Below, piece after piece: positions 1-8,528 of a stretch of 64,000 bases of DNA. Both the position numbers and the translations under genes were made by a program. The DNA is taken from positions 1-64,000 of the forward strand of contig NZ_KB906978.1 of assembly GCF_000381745.1 (NCBI RefSeq), read 5' to 3'. The notes below the pieces were generated by a model. That model had not been told where the DNA came from, ran no database searches, and worked only from the letters and a program-made list of their open reading frames with translations. Source of the stretch: Psychromonas ossibalaenae ATCC BAA-1528 (lineage in GTDB: Bacteria > Pseudomonadota > Gammaproteobacteria > Enterobacterales > Psychromonadaceae). The stretch's first letter is position 1. Each line of letters begins with the position of its first letter.

Positions 1-1
1 C

Positions 2-70
2 AAGGCGGCTACCCAGACTGGTGAAACAGTGCCTGGTAATGATAAGGAGGTATTTGAAAAATGCAGTTGA
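2..70 (+). pseudogene. 3' tail of a chitin-binding (CBM5/12-type) protein gene, cut by the window edge
   Basis: The frame beginning at base 2 reads KAATQTGETVPGNDKEVFEKCS and then stops at 68-70. The pattern (aromatic/Ala run, TQTGETVPG, acidic residues, F/W-E-K) matches the C-terminal half of the CBM5/12 chitin-binding modules seen complete in the chitinases downstream. Only 22 codons are visible, so the parent protein cannot be named; a chitinase continuing to the left is the natural guess. The last few codons overlap the truncated IS66 remnant on the other strand, so the original C-terminus may have been altered there. Confidence 0.45.
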
Positions 71-358
71 ATCGAATTTTTTGAAATCGGAACAGGTGCT
101 GAAGCGGATTGAACTTTAACAAAAGACAGCGCTTCTGAAAGCGTGGTTATTTTGATCCGCCAGTTATAAAAAGACTTGCTGTTAAGGCTGTTATCACGAC
201 AAAATTGAGCAACGGTTAAGCCGCTTTCTTGCTGCTCTGTAATTAATTTTGTCCATTTATCTTTAGCTGTCAGTTTCATTCCAATCTCCTCAATATGTTT
301 TAGAGGACTGTAATCAAGTTGGATATGAAATTGAACGTGTGGTTGGCCGGACGTTTAC
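61..358 (-). pseudogene. IS66-family TnpA (ORF1) remnant with its left end
   Basis: On the minus strand an ATG at 279 opens a frame starting MKLTAKDKWTKLI, followed by QESGLTVAQFCRDN and FYNWRIK, the typical helix-turn-helix start of the IS66 accessory protein TnpA; an IQLHF stretch near residue 70 also fits. An SD-like GAGGAGA lies just upstream. The frame then runs into the chitin-binding gene tail, so only about 73 codons are IS-derived and tnpB/tnpC are missing. On the minus strand the DNA between 358 and the ATG begins GTAAACGTCC, and a GTAA start is common for IS66 inverted repeats, so I place the element's end at 358. Non-functional. Confidence 0.65.
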
Positions 359-684
359 CTAATTTCAAGTTTTGCTTCCTGTGGTGTTTCGTAAGCCTTT
401 AAATATACCGCTTCATATTTCCAGCTCCACCAAAATCGTTCGATCATCACATTGTCTACCCAGCAGTCTTTTTCGTCCATACGAATCCGGATAGCGTGCG
501 CTTTTAATTTGGCGGTGAATTCATTGCTAATAAATTGACTACCTTAATCTGAGTTGAATATTTCAGGCTTACCATAGCGCTGTGCTGCTTCATCTAACAC
601 ACTTAAACAAAACTGACTATCCATCGTATTAGACAGTTTTGAAGGCAGTATTTTACGGCTGTACCAGTCAATTAAATTGCATCT
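359..684 (-). pseudogene. IS3-family OrfB (DDE integrase) fragment, interrupted by IS66 and carrying a stop
   Basis: The minus strand encodes NLIDWYSRKILPSKL, then DEAAQRYGKPEIFNSD, a stop, GSQFISNEF, then CWVDNVMIERFWWS and KYEAVYLKAYETPQEAKLEIR. These are the rve/DDE core of IS3-family transposases: the Asp in the NSD-x-GSQF motif and the Glu in the ERFWWS block are two of the three catalytic acids. The codon after NSD is TAA where Gln is expected, and the protein breaks off exactly where the IS66-like end begins at 358. This suggests an old IS3 copy killed first by mutation or by IS66 insertion. The N-terminal part and OrfA were not found. Confidence 0.7.
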
Positions 685-1037
685 CCACTAACTCTGATAA
701 AATTTTATCTTCCTTAGCAGCGATGCTAATTATTAAAACAGATTAATCACTTAAGATCGTGTCCTATTTTTGGGGACCATTTCTTTCTTTGGTTTCTTTA
801 TAAATGAGTCAATCTGGCCGAAAAGTGTGATCAATAATAGTTCATTATTTTTCCCTTTAGCATTGTCTGTTCAACAATATATTAAAATGATACCGTTCTT
901 TAACCATTTGATTTTAATGGTCTTGTTATTATTTAATGACAATGAAATAAGGTTGAAATATACCTTTTTCAATATTTTACCTCACTTTGTAAAATCGCGT
1001 ATGGCGCAGTAATTGTATATCTTTATAAGGAGTAAGC
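685..1037. other. Intergenic region: decayed IS3 flank and upstream region of the first chitinase
   Basis: The left part looks like further IS3 debris. Around 760-780 the sequence TGTCC...GGGGACCA resembles an IS3-type terminal repeat (GTCC and GGAC in inverted orientation). The rest is AT-rich. An open frame at 770-1012 has no recognisable domain and overlaps this IS-like end, so I do not call it a gene. A good ribosome binding site (AAGGAG at 1028-1033) serves the chitinase at 1038. The conserved block seen upstream of the other chitin genes was not recognised here. Confidence 0.4.
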
Positions 1038-3467
1038 ATGAAAGGTCACTTTAAATTAAGTGCTTTGACTATCGTATTATTTAGTACAAGTAGTTTTGCA
1101 ACAGTAGAATTGCCACTCAGTCAGGCTATGGCTGATAAGGATACTGAAATTGCAAAACAGAATGATTATTTTCAAGTTTCTCGTAATTCAGTAGAAACTC
1201 GGGACAACAGGATTGTTGAACAGATCACGAGCGGTGATGATTCTAACCCTGAAAACGTTAAACGTGTTGAAAGCATTATTTCCACGCAAGACTGGGAGTT
1301 TCTATTTCCAGAAAGAAATGCAGCTTATAGCTATGAAAACTTTTTAAAAGCGGTCGGAAAGTACCCTGCATTTTGTGATACCTATACTGGTGGCCAGAAT
1401 AGTGAAAGCATCTGTCGAGAGTCGTTAGCCACGGTATTTGCTCACTTTACTCAGGAAACAGGGGGAAATAATATTCACTCTGAAAACCCTAGATGGCGTC
1501 AAGGTTTATACCATCTACGTGAAATGACCTACACCGAAGAAACTCGAAATGCTTATACACAATGCACAGGATGGGCGGGTGAAGCTTATCCATGCGGCAA
1601 GTTTGCCGATGGTACAAATAAGAGCTATTTCGGGCGTGGAGCCAAACAGTTAAGCTACAACTATAACTACGGCCCTTTCTCACAGTCTATCTACGGTGAT
1701 GTGGAAACATTGCTGAATAGCCCAGAGTTAGTTGCAGATACTTGGTTAAACTTAGCAAGCTCTATTTTCTTCTTTATTTACCCTCAGCCGCCTAAACCGA
1801 GTATGCTGCATGTAATAGATGGGACATGGCAGCCTAATGAAAACGATAATCAAAATAATCTGACTCGTAGTTTTGGTGCAACGACTCAAATCATCAACGG
1901 TGGTATTGAGTGTGGTCAAGGGGCTGAAAAGCCACAGTCTGTGAACCGAATAGGCTACTTTAAAGAGTATGCAAACTATCTTGATGTAGATAGTGCTTCA
2001 CTAGAGCCGCTTGGCTGTAAAGATATGAAAGCATTTGATAAAGATGGTGCCGGTGCCATTAATCTATTTTGGGAGCAAAGCTGGGTAGGTAAAAATCAAT
2101 GTCACTTAGTCAGTTATCAACTGGGTCACTCCGCATTTGTTGAAGGTGACTACGTTAAATGTGTGGAAAAACACTTTGATGTAAAAGTGATTGATGATGG
2201 CGGCAATCCACCACCAGTGATCCCGTTGCAAGCAAACGCAGGTGTTGATCAACAAGTCAATGCAACGGAAGGTACTGAAGTAACTCTTTCGGCGGAGCTG
2301 TCGAAAGGGGATATTGCTTCTTATGAATGGAAACAGTTCTCTGGTCAGATGCAGCTAAAAATCGTTAACCAGCATAGTAAATATGCGACGGTTACTATTC
2401 CACCTATTGAAACGAATACACAATTTTCATTTGAATTGACAGTTGCCGACTCTGATGGCAAAACAGATAAAGATCAAGTATTGATTTCTGCTATGGTTGA
2501 TGATGCACCTGCAGCTCCAGTGGTATTGATGAATGCTCCAACCCATATTCAATCTGGTCAACAAGGTGTGAAAATTCAAGCCATCGTTGAAGATAGTGAT
2601 CTAAGTACCGTCGAATATGATTGGAGTGTATCAGATGATATTCCATTTAATGTGACCAGTGGTGGTGCAATTATTGAGTTCACAGCCCCTGTTGTCGACC
2701 GTGAAGATATGGTGAATGTATTCCTAACAGTGGAAAATAAACACGGTCTGAAGACAGAAAGTGCGAGTTCAATAAAGGTACTTGCTGATGATGGTGAGCA
2801 GTGTGTAAATGAATGGTCTGGCGAGCAAGTTTACACCGCGGGTGATCAGGCGACTTACCAAAATGGCCTGTGGAGTGCGAAGTGGTGGACACAAAATGAT
2901 GCCCCAGGTGCTGAGCAGTGGGGCCCATGGGAGAAGATTGGTAATGCTGAATGTGATGGTGAGCAGCCACCAATCGTAGCACCAACGATCTCTGTTTCTG
3001 GGATTGAAAAATCTTATGCATTAGAAGCAGGAGCAGTATCTATTCCGTTTAACGTCACAACAACGGGTGAAGTGACGCTGTTTGCGGAGCTTAAGCTGAG
3101 TGGTGAAGTATTGGCATCTAAAGAGAACCTAGTTAATGGTTCTGCGGCTATTGAATTGGCAGCTTCTAACCTCAATGCTGAAACATACATTATCGAAGTG
3201 TTTGGTAAGTTTGATGATGGTTCAGAACAGCAGTTTACCGAGAGGCAGGTGTTTAATGTTAAGTTGACTGAAGACGACAGTGGAACACCACCAGGCGGAG
3301 AATATCCACTTTATCAAGACAACTACCCGTATCAAACCGGTGATCGTGTAATTGGTGTTGATGGTGCCGCGTATGAATGTTTACAGGTTGGTTGGTGTGG
3401 TCAACCACACAATGCGCCAGGTACAGATTCAGTTCATTGGTGGAGTGCCGCCTGGGAAAGGTTATAA
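1038..3467 (+). CDS. Secreted GH19 chitinase with PKD-like, CBM5/12 and CBM73-like modules
   Basis: Predicted to hydrolyse chitin outside the cell. Residues 1-21 form a signal peptide. The GH19 catalytic domain spans about residues 80-370: FTQETGG contains the likely catalytic Glu140, YFGRG (197-201) and the IINGG motif (285-289) are family signatures, followed by ECG. Two PKD/Ig-like linkers follow (about 395-585), then a CBM5/12 module at about 590-640 (WSGEQVYTAGD...AKWWTQ...WEKIG), an Ig-like stretch, and a C-terminal module (756-809) with the ECLQVGWC...AWERL pattern of CBM73 chitin-binding domains. The start is supported by AAGGAG 5 bases upstream. At 809 residues it is a long multi-domain form. 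Isolated in the transposon-rich island. Confidence 0.88.
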   Translation: MKGHFKLSALTIVLFSTSSFATVELPLSQAMADKDTEIAKQNDYFQVSRNSVETRDNRIVEQITSGDDSNPENVKRVESIISTQDWEFLFPERNAAYSYENFLKAVGKYPAFCDTYTGGQNSESICRESLATVFAHFTQETGGNNIHSENPRWRQGLYHLREMTYTEETRNAYTQCTGWAGEAYPCGKFADGTNKSYFGRGAKQLSYNYNYGPFSQSIYGDVETLLNSPELVADTWLNLASSIFFFIYPQPPKPSMLHVIDGTWQPNENDNQNNLTRSFGATTQIINGGIECGQGAEKPQSVNRIGYFKEYANYLDVDSASLEPLGCKDMKAFDKDGAGAINLFWEQSWVGKNQCHLVSYQLGHSAFVEGDYVKCVEKHFDVKVIDDGGNPPPVIPLQANAGVDQQVNATEGTEVTLSAELSKGDIASYEWKQFSGQMQLKIVNQHSKYATVTIPPIETNTQFSFELTVADSDGKTDKDQVLISAMVDDAPAAPVVLMNAPTHIQSGQQGVKIQAIVEDSDLSTVEYDWSVSDDIPFNVTSGGAIIEFTAPVVDREDMVNVFLTVENKHGLKTESASSIKVLADDGEQCVNEWSGEQVYTAGDQATYQNGLWSAKWWTQNDAPGAEQWGPWEKIGNAECDGEQPPIVAPTISVSGIEKSYALEAGAVSIPFNVTTTGEVTLFAELKLSGEVLASKENLVNGSAAIELAASNLNAETYIIEVFGKFDDGSEQQFTERQVFNVKLTEDDSGTPPGGEYPLYQDNYPYQTGDRVIGVDGAAYECLQVGWCGQPHNAPGTDSVHWWSAAWERL

Positions 3468-3715
3468 TAATAACTTGGTTAAATCGGCTGGCTTAGCTTC
3501 TGCCGATATTATTCTCAGCCTGTGATACTTCAAGACACAAAATCAACAAGCCAAACTGCGTTTATCGTCTAAGCATAAAACATTAACATAGTCACTCTAC
3601 ATTAATGTTTTATAACAACGAAGATGAGTGCAGCTTGCCTTGCTCTGGCATCCGGGATAATGCTTGAAAGTATCTTGAGGCAACATAACTATAAGAGAGA
3701 GTCATTAGTCAACTA

Positions 3716-3734
3716 CCTCCGGCAAAGCCGGAGG
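3716..3734. repeat. Perfect hairpin (IS200/IS605 end-type or terminator-like)
   Basis: CCTCCGGC-AAA-GCCGGAGG is an 8-bp perfect stem with a 3-base loop, followed by CTTGATTTTTAT. It lies about 60 bases beyond the stop of the IS200/IS605 TnpA fragment, where the right-end recognition hairpin of such elements is found. It could also terminate transcripts. Confidence 0.5.
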
Positions 3735-3796
3735 CTTGATTTTTATGAGCAGCTCAAAGCGGATTAATTTGCATATCACCTAGAGGTGCTGTGGCA

Positions 3797-3985
3797 TTAC
3801 CGCAAATTTAGCTGATTTATTCTGAAATCCTCTTATTCCTGGTGCCTGATATAATTTCTGATTACTTCTTCATCCCGGACCACGATTGAAACGTGATAAT
3901 CTCTTACCCAGAAACCCTGCCCTGTGAAATTCTTTTTCATTGCGGGCTATTTATATGGCTCTTTTACCTTTTCTGAACCCAATAA
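3797..3985 (-). pseudogene. IS200/IS605-family TnpA (Y1 transposase) C-terminal fragment
   Basis: The minus strand reads KGKRAI-stop-IAR in one frame and then, after a frameshift, KKNFTGQGFWVRDYHVS, VVRDEEVIRNYIRHQE, a stop, EDFRINQLNLR and a final stop at 3797-3799. KGKSAIHIAR, FW-x-RGY-VSTVGRDE and YIR-x-Q-E are landmarks of IS200/IS605 TnpA; the Tyr in NYIRHQ is the presumed catalytic nucleophile of the Y-x-x-x-Q motif. About half of a normal 140-150 residue protein is missing, including the HUH motif, and there are two internal stops, so the copy is dead. Confidence 0.7.
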
Positions 3986-4000
3986 CTTAAGCTAGATAGT

Positions 4001-4019
4001 CCTCCAGCAGAGCAGGAGG
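4001..4019. repeat. Hairpin resembling the one at 3716-3734
   Basis: CCTCCAGC-AGA-GCAGGAGG is an imperfect stem with a 3-base loop, followed by CTTA. A third related fold (CCCTCCAG, CAG, then CTCTGGGGGG) lies at 4093-4112 and is followed by ATCACTTTTAATT. The three share the CCTCC/GGAGG arms and a short purine-containing loop, so they may be ends of different IS200-like relics. Confidence 0.35.
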
Positions 4020-4170
4020 CTTACTTATTTTTAATTACTCTTGGTCGAGCAAAGAAGATACCTACCGTTGTCACGGTTAAACCTATGCGAGTCCCTCCAG
4101 CAGCTCTGGGGGGATCACTTTTAATTAAGCTTACCCGCATCCAGGCCTGACTCCATTATTGCGTTTCTTA

Positions 4171-4200
4171 TCCCCCTTAAATAAGCGTAATTAAGGGGGA
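4171..4200. promoter_or_regulatory. Inverted repeat at the head of the conserved chitin-gene upstream block
   Basis: TCCCCCTTAA and TTAAGGGGGA form perfect 10-bp arms around a 10-base centre. It is followed directly by TTAATTTCCTTTAATTACG, which recurs with small changes at 9225 and 12645 upstream of two other chitin-binding protein genes. A related CCTCCTTA/TAAGGAGG repeat sits at the same relative place at 9187-9223. It could be an operator or a terminator of upstream transcription. Confidence 0.45.
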
Positions 4201-4240
4201 TTAATTTCCTTTAATTACGTTTTTTTATTAATTTTATCGC

Positions 4241-4276
4241 CACATACATTACGTGATGTATGTGATTTTAATCAAT
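4241..4276. promoter_or_regulatory. Palindrome and CRP-like site upstream of the GH18 chitinase
   Basis: CACATACAT and ATGTATGTG form perfect 9-bp arms around TACGTG (4241-4264). Overlapping its right arm, TGTGATTTTAATCAAT (4261-4276) matches the TGTGA-N6-TCACA consensus of CRP in the left half and TCA of the right half. The ATTTTAATCAA part is conserved upstream of the 9379 gene and, with one change, the 12773 gene. Binding is inferred, not shown. Confidence 0.4.
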
Positions 4277-4292
4277 AAAAAAGAGAATATAT

Positions 4293-7175
4293 ATGCTAAA
4301 TAAGAAACATAAACTAGCGATAGTATCTGCTTTCGTTATGTCTACACTAGGGACTGCTCAGTTTGCAATGGCGGAGTCTATTACAGGCAATTCCCAGTCC
4401 AATACAGGCAACTCTCTATTTAAAATAAACTCTACTAACTATGCAAAATACTCAAATAGTTATAAGAAAAATGAAGACCTTCCTAAGGTCAGTGCATACC
4501 TGTCTAACTGGACACAATACACGCAAGGTTTTGAACCTAACTTAGAAGAGTTAGCAAAAAATGATGTTGTATTACTTTCATTTTTTGGTTTATGTGGTAC
4601 TGAACTCGGCGACCCAACCGTACCGAGCGGTATCCAAGGTATAAAAATGGCATGTAATAAATTTGGATTGAAGAAGTATGAATTAACTTCAACAGATTTT
4701 TATGCAGATCTTCATAAACCATTTCTTGATCAGACTTATAATGAAGCTGATTGGTTAGACCCAAACCCTAACGGTATGCTCGGCGTGATGAAGTCATTGC
4801 ACGAAGAAAAAGGCACTCGTATTGGTATTAGTATTTTTGGATGGTCTTTATCTAATGTCGCATCTCAGGCAGTTCAACCTAAAAATCGTCAAATTTTCCT
4901 AGATAGTTTAATTGGATTTGTTAAAGCCTATCCGTTTATTGGCCAGCTTGACATTGACTGGGAATATCCAGGTATTAAAGGCGCGGAGTTAAATGTATTT
5001 GATCCGATCAACGACGCGCGCAACTATGCAGAGTTCGTTGCAGAATTACGTCAAGCACTAAATAAGATCGACCGTTCTGATGTAAAAATTGCTATCGCAT
5101 CTGGTGCACCACACGATAAAATTGACGCGGCTAAACTTGATAATTTAGTCGATGCAGGTGTAGATACGATTCACCTAATGACCTACGATTTCTTTGGCCA
5201 ATGGGATGCTACACTGAACCATCATACTAACCTATATTCATCAGCAGAGGGTAAGTGGTCAGCGGATCATGCTATCCAATATATGATTCATGATTTAGGA
5301 ATACCATCACAAAACATTCAACTTGGTTACGCTAACTATACACGTAATGCCATTGCGACTGGTGAGGTTCAACCTAGCCCATTATTAGGTTCATTTACAC
5401 CAAACCCTCGTACAGCAGGTACATTTGAATCTGCATCGTCTCAAATTAATGACGTAGTAGCTAACTATTTAGATGTTGATGAAAATACAAAATTAGCGGG
5501 TAAAAACGGCTACAAGCTTTATACAGATAAACTCGCTAATGCAGACTTTTTGTATAATGACAGCAATAACTTATTCCTATCACTTGATACACCTCGAACG
5601 GTATATACAAAAGCACAATATGTACTTAAGCATAACTTAGGTGGTATTTTTAACTGGATGGGTGACCCGGATGAAGGCCTGATGCTAAATGCTGCACGTG
5701 AAGGCCTTGGTTATGAAGTTGATAAGCAAGCTTTTGATATGACAAATATTATTGCTAGTTGTGGTGTTAATATCACTGAAGCTGAATGTTCAGAGTTAAC
5801 TTTCGATGACCAGCGTCCAATGATTATCATCTCTGATCAACAAGGCGTTTTTGTGCTTGAAGGTAATTATGACCTAGCAGCTAAAGTTTCAGGTATCGAA
5901 CCAGCTGATATAAAATCGACAACATGGACTGTAGTTAGTGCTGATGGCATAGACAAGAACGTTGTAGCGATTAAAGATGGTAATAATTTAGATACAACCT
6001 TTAGTATTGATGTTGCTGAAGAACCGGCTGCACATTTGAACATTACCTTCAAGTTGACTGTAGAATTAAATGAAGGTGACAACGTATCAGATACCTTAGA
6101 TTATACGCTGAAAGTCAATGAATCTGTTCCTGAAATTTCAGATATTACTTACAGCGAGAAGTATTACTTTGCTGATTTAGATAAAGAATTTAGCTTTACT
6201 GCAAACGCAGCAGATAAAGCGGATGAAAACCTTGAGTACCAGTGGACAACTTCATCTGAGTATGCAGAAATAATCGACGGCACTGACCTACAAAGCCAAT
6301 TAGTGATAGATACTTCATCTTTAGTCAATAAACCAGAATATCATGTTACGGCAGATGTTACGGTTACCAACAAGTTTGGTAATACAGACACCATGAGCGC
6401 TACAACAACGGTTATTGGTGATGCTGATCTTAATAAGGCCCCGGTTTCATCTTTTCAAGTATTAACTGATACTCCTGAAGCCGGTGCAACGGTTGAAATG
6501 AGGTCTACATCTACAGATGAATTGGTTGATGAGTTAATCCACGAGTGGCAGGTAACATTTGAAGGTGAAGAAGTACTTGTTAGTGATACTAGAGTCGTTA
6601 TGGCAACATTCGATGCTGATGAAGCTGGTGAGTATCAAGCAACGCTAAAAGTGACTGACGTATTTGGTGTTGAAAATACAATATCACAAACGATCACGGT
6701 AACAGAAGTTGAAACAACTTGGGATGCTGAGACTGTATATAACGCTAATGATACAGTTGTATACAAAAGTGTTCCTTATAAAGCGAAGTACTGGACAAAA
6801 GGTGACGTACCTGGCGAAGCTGATGTATGGGAAAGCTTAGAGGAAGATGATGGTGAAGCTAAAGAATGGAGCGCAACAAAAACCTACAACACAGGAGATT
6901 CAGTGACCTACGTTACAGAAGATTCTCGACAAACTCAAAGCACTAAATTCGCTGTTGGTGATACTTTCACTGCGAAGTACTGGACAAAGGGCGACGTACC
7001 TGGCAAAGCTGATGTATGGGAAGCTTTTGATGATGGATCAACTAAAGAATGGAGTGCATCTAAAGTCTATAACAGTGGTGATCAAGCGCTTTATAACGGT
7101 GTAACTTACACAGCTAAATGGTGGATTCAAGGTGAAAGACCAGATCAATCAGCTGCATGGGAAGAAGCAAAATAA
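4293..7175 (+). CDS. Secreted GH18 chitinase with three C-terminal CBM5/12 repeats
   Basis: Endo- or exo-acting chitin hydrolase exported through a 27-residue signal peptide ending AMA. The GH18 barrel spans about residues 66-475. The catalytic segment reads GQLDIDWEYPG with Asp220, Asp222 and the proton donor Glu224; the first Asp of the DxxDxDxE signature is replaced by Gly217, a mild oddity. HLMTYDFFG and GGIFNWMGD are further GH18 landmarks. Residues about 500-805 are Ig/PKD-like spacers. Three CBM5/12 modules follow (about 808-848, 860-915, 920-960), each with the Y-x-x-GD...AK(Y/W)W...W pattern; the middle one has a roughly 15-residue insertion. Followed by a strong terminator. Confidence 0.92.
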   Translation: MLNKKHKLAIVSAFVMSTLGTAQFAMAESITGNSQSNTGNSLFKINSTNYAKYSNSYKKNEDLPKVSAYLSNWTQYTQGFEPNLEELAKNDVVLLSFFGLCGTELGDPTVPSGIQGIKMACNKFGLKKYELTSTDFYADLHKPFLDQTYNEADWLDPNPNGMLGVMKSLHEEKGTRIGISIFGWSLSNVASQAVQPKNRQIFLDSLIGFVKAYPFIGQLDIDWEYPGIKGAELNVFDPINDARNYAEFVAELRQALNKIDRSDVKIAIASGAPHDKIDAAKLDNLVDAGVDTIHLMTYDFFGQWDATLNHHTNLYSSAEGKWSADHAIQYMIHDLGIPSQNIQLGYANYTRNAIATGEVQPSPLLGSFTPNPRTAGTFESASSQINDVVANYLDVDENTKLAGKNGYKLYTDKLANADFLYNDSNNLFLSLDTPRTVYTKAQYVLKHNLGGIFNWMGDPDEGLMLNAAREGLGYEVDKQAFDMTNIIASCGVNITEAECSELTFDDQRPMIIISDQQGVFVLEGNYDLAAKVSGIEPADIKSTTWTVVSADGIDKNVVAIKDGNNLDTTFSIDVAEEPAAHLNITFKLTVELNEGDNVSDTLDYTLKVNESVPEISDITYSEKYYFADLDKEFSFTANAADKADENLEYQWTTSSEYAEIIDGTDLQSQLVIDTSSLVNKPEYHVTADVTVTNKFGNTDTMSATTTVIGDADLNKAPVSSFQVLTDTPEAGATVEMRSTSTDELVDELIHEWQVTFEGEEVLVSDTRVVMATFDADEAGEYQATLKVTDVFGVENTISQTITVTEVETTWDAETVYNANDTVVYKSVPYKAKYWTKGDVPGEADVWESLEEDDGEAKEWSATKTYNTGDSVTYVTEDSRQTQSTKFAVGDTFTAKYWTKGDVPGKADVWEAFDDGSTKEWSASKVYNSGDQALYNGVTYTAKWWIQGERPDQSAAWEEAK

Positions 7176-7199
7176 CATAGTGTAATACTGTGTTTATCA

Positions 7200-7228
7200 A
7201 ACCGAGTATTTAATACTCGGTTTTTTTA
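7200..7228 (+). terminator. Rho-independent terminator after the GH18 chitinase
   Basis: AACCGAGTAT-TTA-ATACTCGGTT is a 10-bp stem with a short loop followed by seven T. It lies 25 bases after the chitinase stop, so the lipoprotein gene at 7281 probably has its own promoter or depends on read-through. Confidence 0.9.
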
Positions 7229-7280
7229 TAAATATTTCTGGGCGTGTATTGTCCATATCTCTAATCTAAAGGTATTATTT

Positions 7281-8528
7281 GTGTGTAAGAAAATACTATT
7301 ATTAACGACTGTGTGTTTGGCAGTAGTTGGATGTAATGATAACAATGAAGAAAAACCGCTTGAGCCGGCACCATCTATAGTCGAAATTAAGATTGAATGT
7401 GAAAACGACTTAATAATCAAAGGACTGTCTACGGTTTGTGAAAGCAATGCGGTTTATATTGATGGTTCGAGTGTCAATGTAACAAATGATACTGAATGGT
7501 CATCAGAAAAAGACAGTATTATTGATATTTCTTCGCTGTCAGATAAAAATCAAATCAAACTTGCAGGTTTATCTAATGGGTCTGATGCTTTGAACGCTAA
7601 ATACGGCAGTTTAACTACATCTAAATCTCTATCAGTTGAACCGGCGACACTGTACTCCCTATATATTGAAGCAGAAGGGGGCTATATTGAGCCAGTACAA
7701 CTTAAAGCGTATGAATCATTTAAGCTGAAAGCTATGGTAGACACGTCTATTGGAGAGTATAACGTTTCTCATTTGGCGGCTTGGGACTATAATGAGGCCG
7801 AACCTAAATTCGGCGAAGGTTCTACTAAAATAAACGAAGGTATTGTAACGGCGAGAGCACTTCCTTTGAATAGCTCGGTTAGTACTACTGTCACTGCTTC
7901 ATTGGAATATGAAGAAGAGATCTTTGAAAGTGATTTTTATTTCGATGTTTTAGGTTGGATTGAAATGTGTAATCACGCTGTTAACGATACTGTAAAAGGA
8001 AGTAACCAGGGGGAGTGTTTAAAAGTAGCTAGCTCACCTTCTAATACAGATCAACTACTTACCTCACCACCCAGTATTGCTGTAATGGATGCTTTAGGGT
8101 ATATCGAGGCGCCCTTAAGTGCAGGAAGAAAAACATATCGTGCGACACTAACTGAAGAAAATATTATCTACGCTGCAGTTCAGCAGAAAGAAAATGGCGG
8201 CATTGAACACGATTGGCTTCAGTATCAGGGCTGGTGCCAAGAATTAGCGGATGCTAAGTTTGCTGGAGTCTCTAGCTGGACGACGATTACTGATTGGCAG
8301 TCTCATTCCATTATCGCATCTCAGTTTGCCTGGCCAGTCTTGTCTGATTATTGGAGTGAAAGCATGCCTGCCGGTATCGGTGGATCTGTTTATAATATTA
8401 TGGATTTTCAGTCCGGCAATATAGAGCAAGAATATTATGATAAAGCACTGCTGGCTTCATGTACCGCTAGTGTAAGTGAACTTGAAAAAGTTGGTTTAGA
8501 GTACCTTCCATATCCCAAAAAAATCTAA
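7281..8528 (+). CDS. Secreted lipoprotein of unknown function with Ig-like repeats
   Basis: The product starts MCKKILLLTTVCLAVVGC from a GTG codon with AAAGG upstream. The VVGC lipobox puts the lipidated Cys at residue 18, so it should be anchored in the outer or inner membrane. Residues about 30-230 are Ser/Thr-rich and resemble bacterial Ig-like (Big2-type) repeats. The C-terminal part contains DWLQYQGWCQELADAKFAGVSSW, which loosely recalls the W-x-x-YQ-x-WC-DL...G-x-S-x-W pattern of DUF1566/invasin-lectin domains; this is a weak match. Its position directly after a chitinase suggests a role in attachment to chitin or a surface, which is inference. Confidence 0.7.
   Translation: MCKKILLLTTVCLAVVGCNDNNEEKPLEPAPSIVEIKIECENDLIIKGLSTVCESNAVYIDGSSVNVTNDTEWSSEKDSIIDISSLSDKNQIKLAGLSNGSDALNAKYGSLTTSKSLSVEPATLYSLYIEAEGGYIEPVQLKAYESFKLKAMVDTSIGEYNVSHLAAWDYNEAEPKFGEGSTKINEGIVTARALPLNSSVSTTVTASLEYEEEIFESDFYFDVLGWIEMCNHAVNDTVKGSNQGECLKVASSPSNTDQLLTSPPSIAVMDALGYIEAPLSAGRKTYRATLTEENIIYAAVQQKENGGIEHDWLQYQGWCQELADAKFAGVSSWTTITDWQSHSIIASQFAWPVLSDYWSESMPAGIGGSVYNIMDFQSGNIEQEYYDKALLASCTASVSELEKVGLEYLPYPKKI

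Larger units (their letters stand above)
3468..4170. other. Intergenic region with hairpins and transposon debris
   Basis: About 700 bases without an intact gene. It holds an IS200/IS605 transposase fragment (3797-3985), three similar CCTCC-type hairpins (3716-3734, 4001-4019, 4093-4112), and near 3608-3660 a stretch sharing the 20-mer GTTTTATAACAACGAAGATG with the MITE-like element at 47824-48088, followed by GCATCCGGGATAATG, which resembles that element's right end. I read this stretch as a deleted relic of the same element. No clear Rho-independent terminator follows the upstream chitinase. Confidence 0.45.

Noticed and set aside
770-1012. 80-codon open frame before the first chitinase
   Set aside because: No ribosome site, no recognisable domain, hydrophobic AT-rich composition, and its start overlaps an IS3-like end.
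1489-3021. Minus-strand open frames inside the GH19 chitinase
   Set aside because: They mirror the coding strand, with no ribosome sites or domains.
3600-4120. CRISPR array
   Set aside because: The repeated hairpins are irregularly spaced and differ in sequence; there are no spacers or cas genes.
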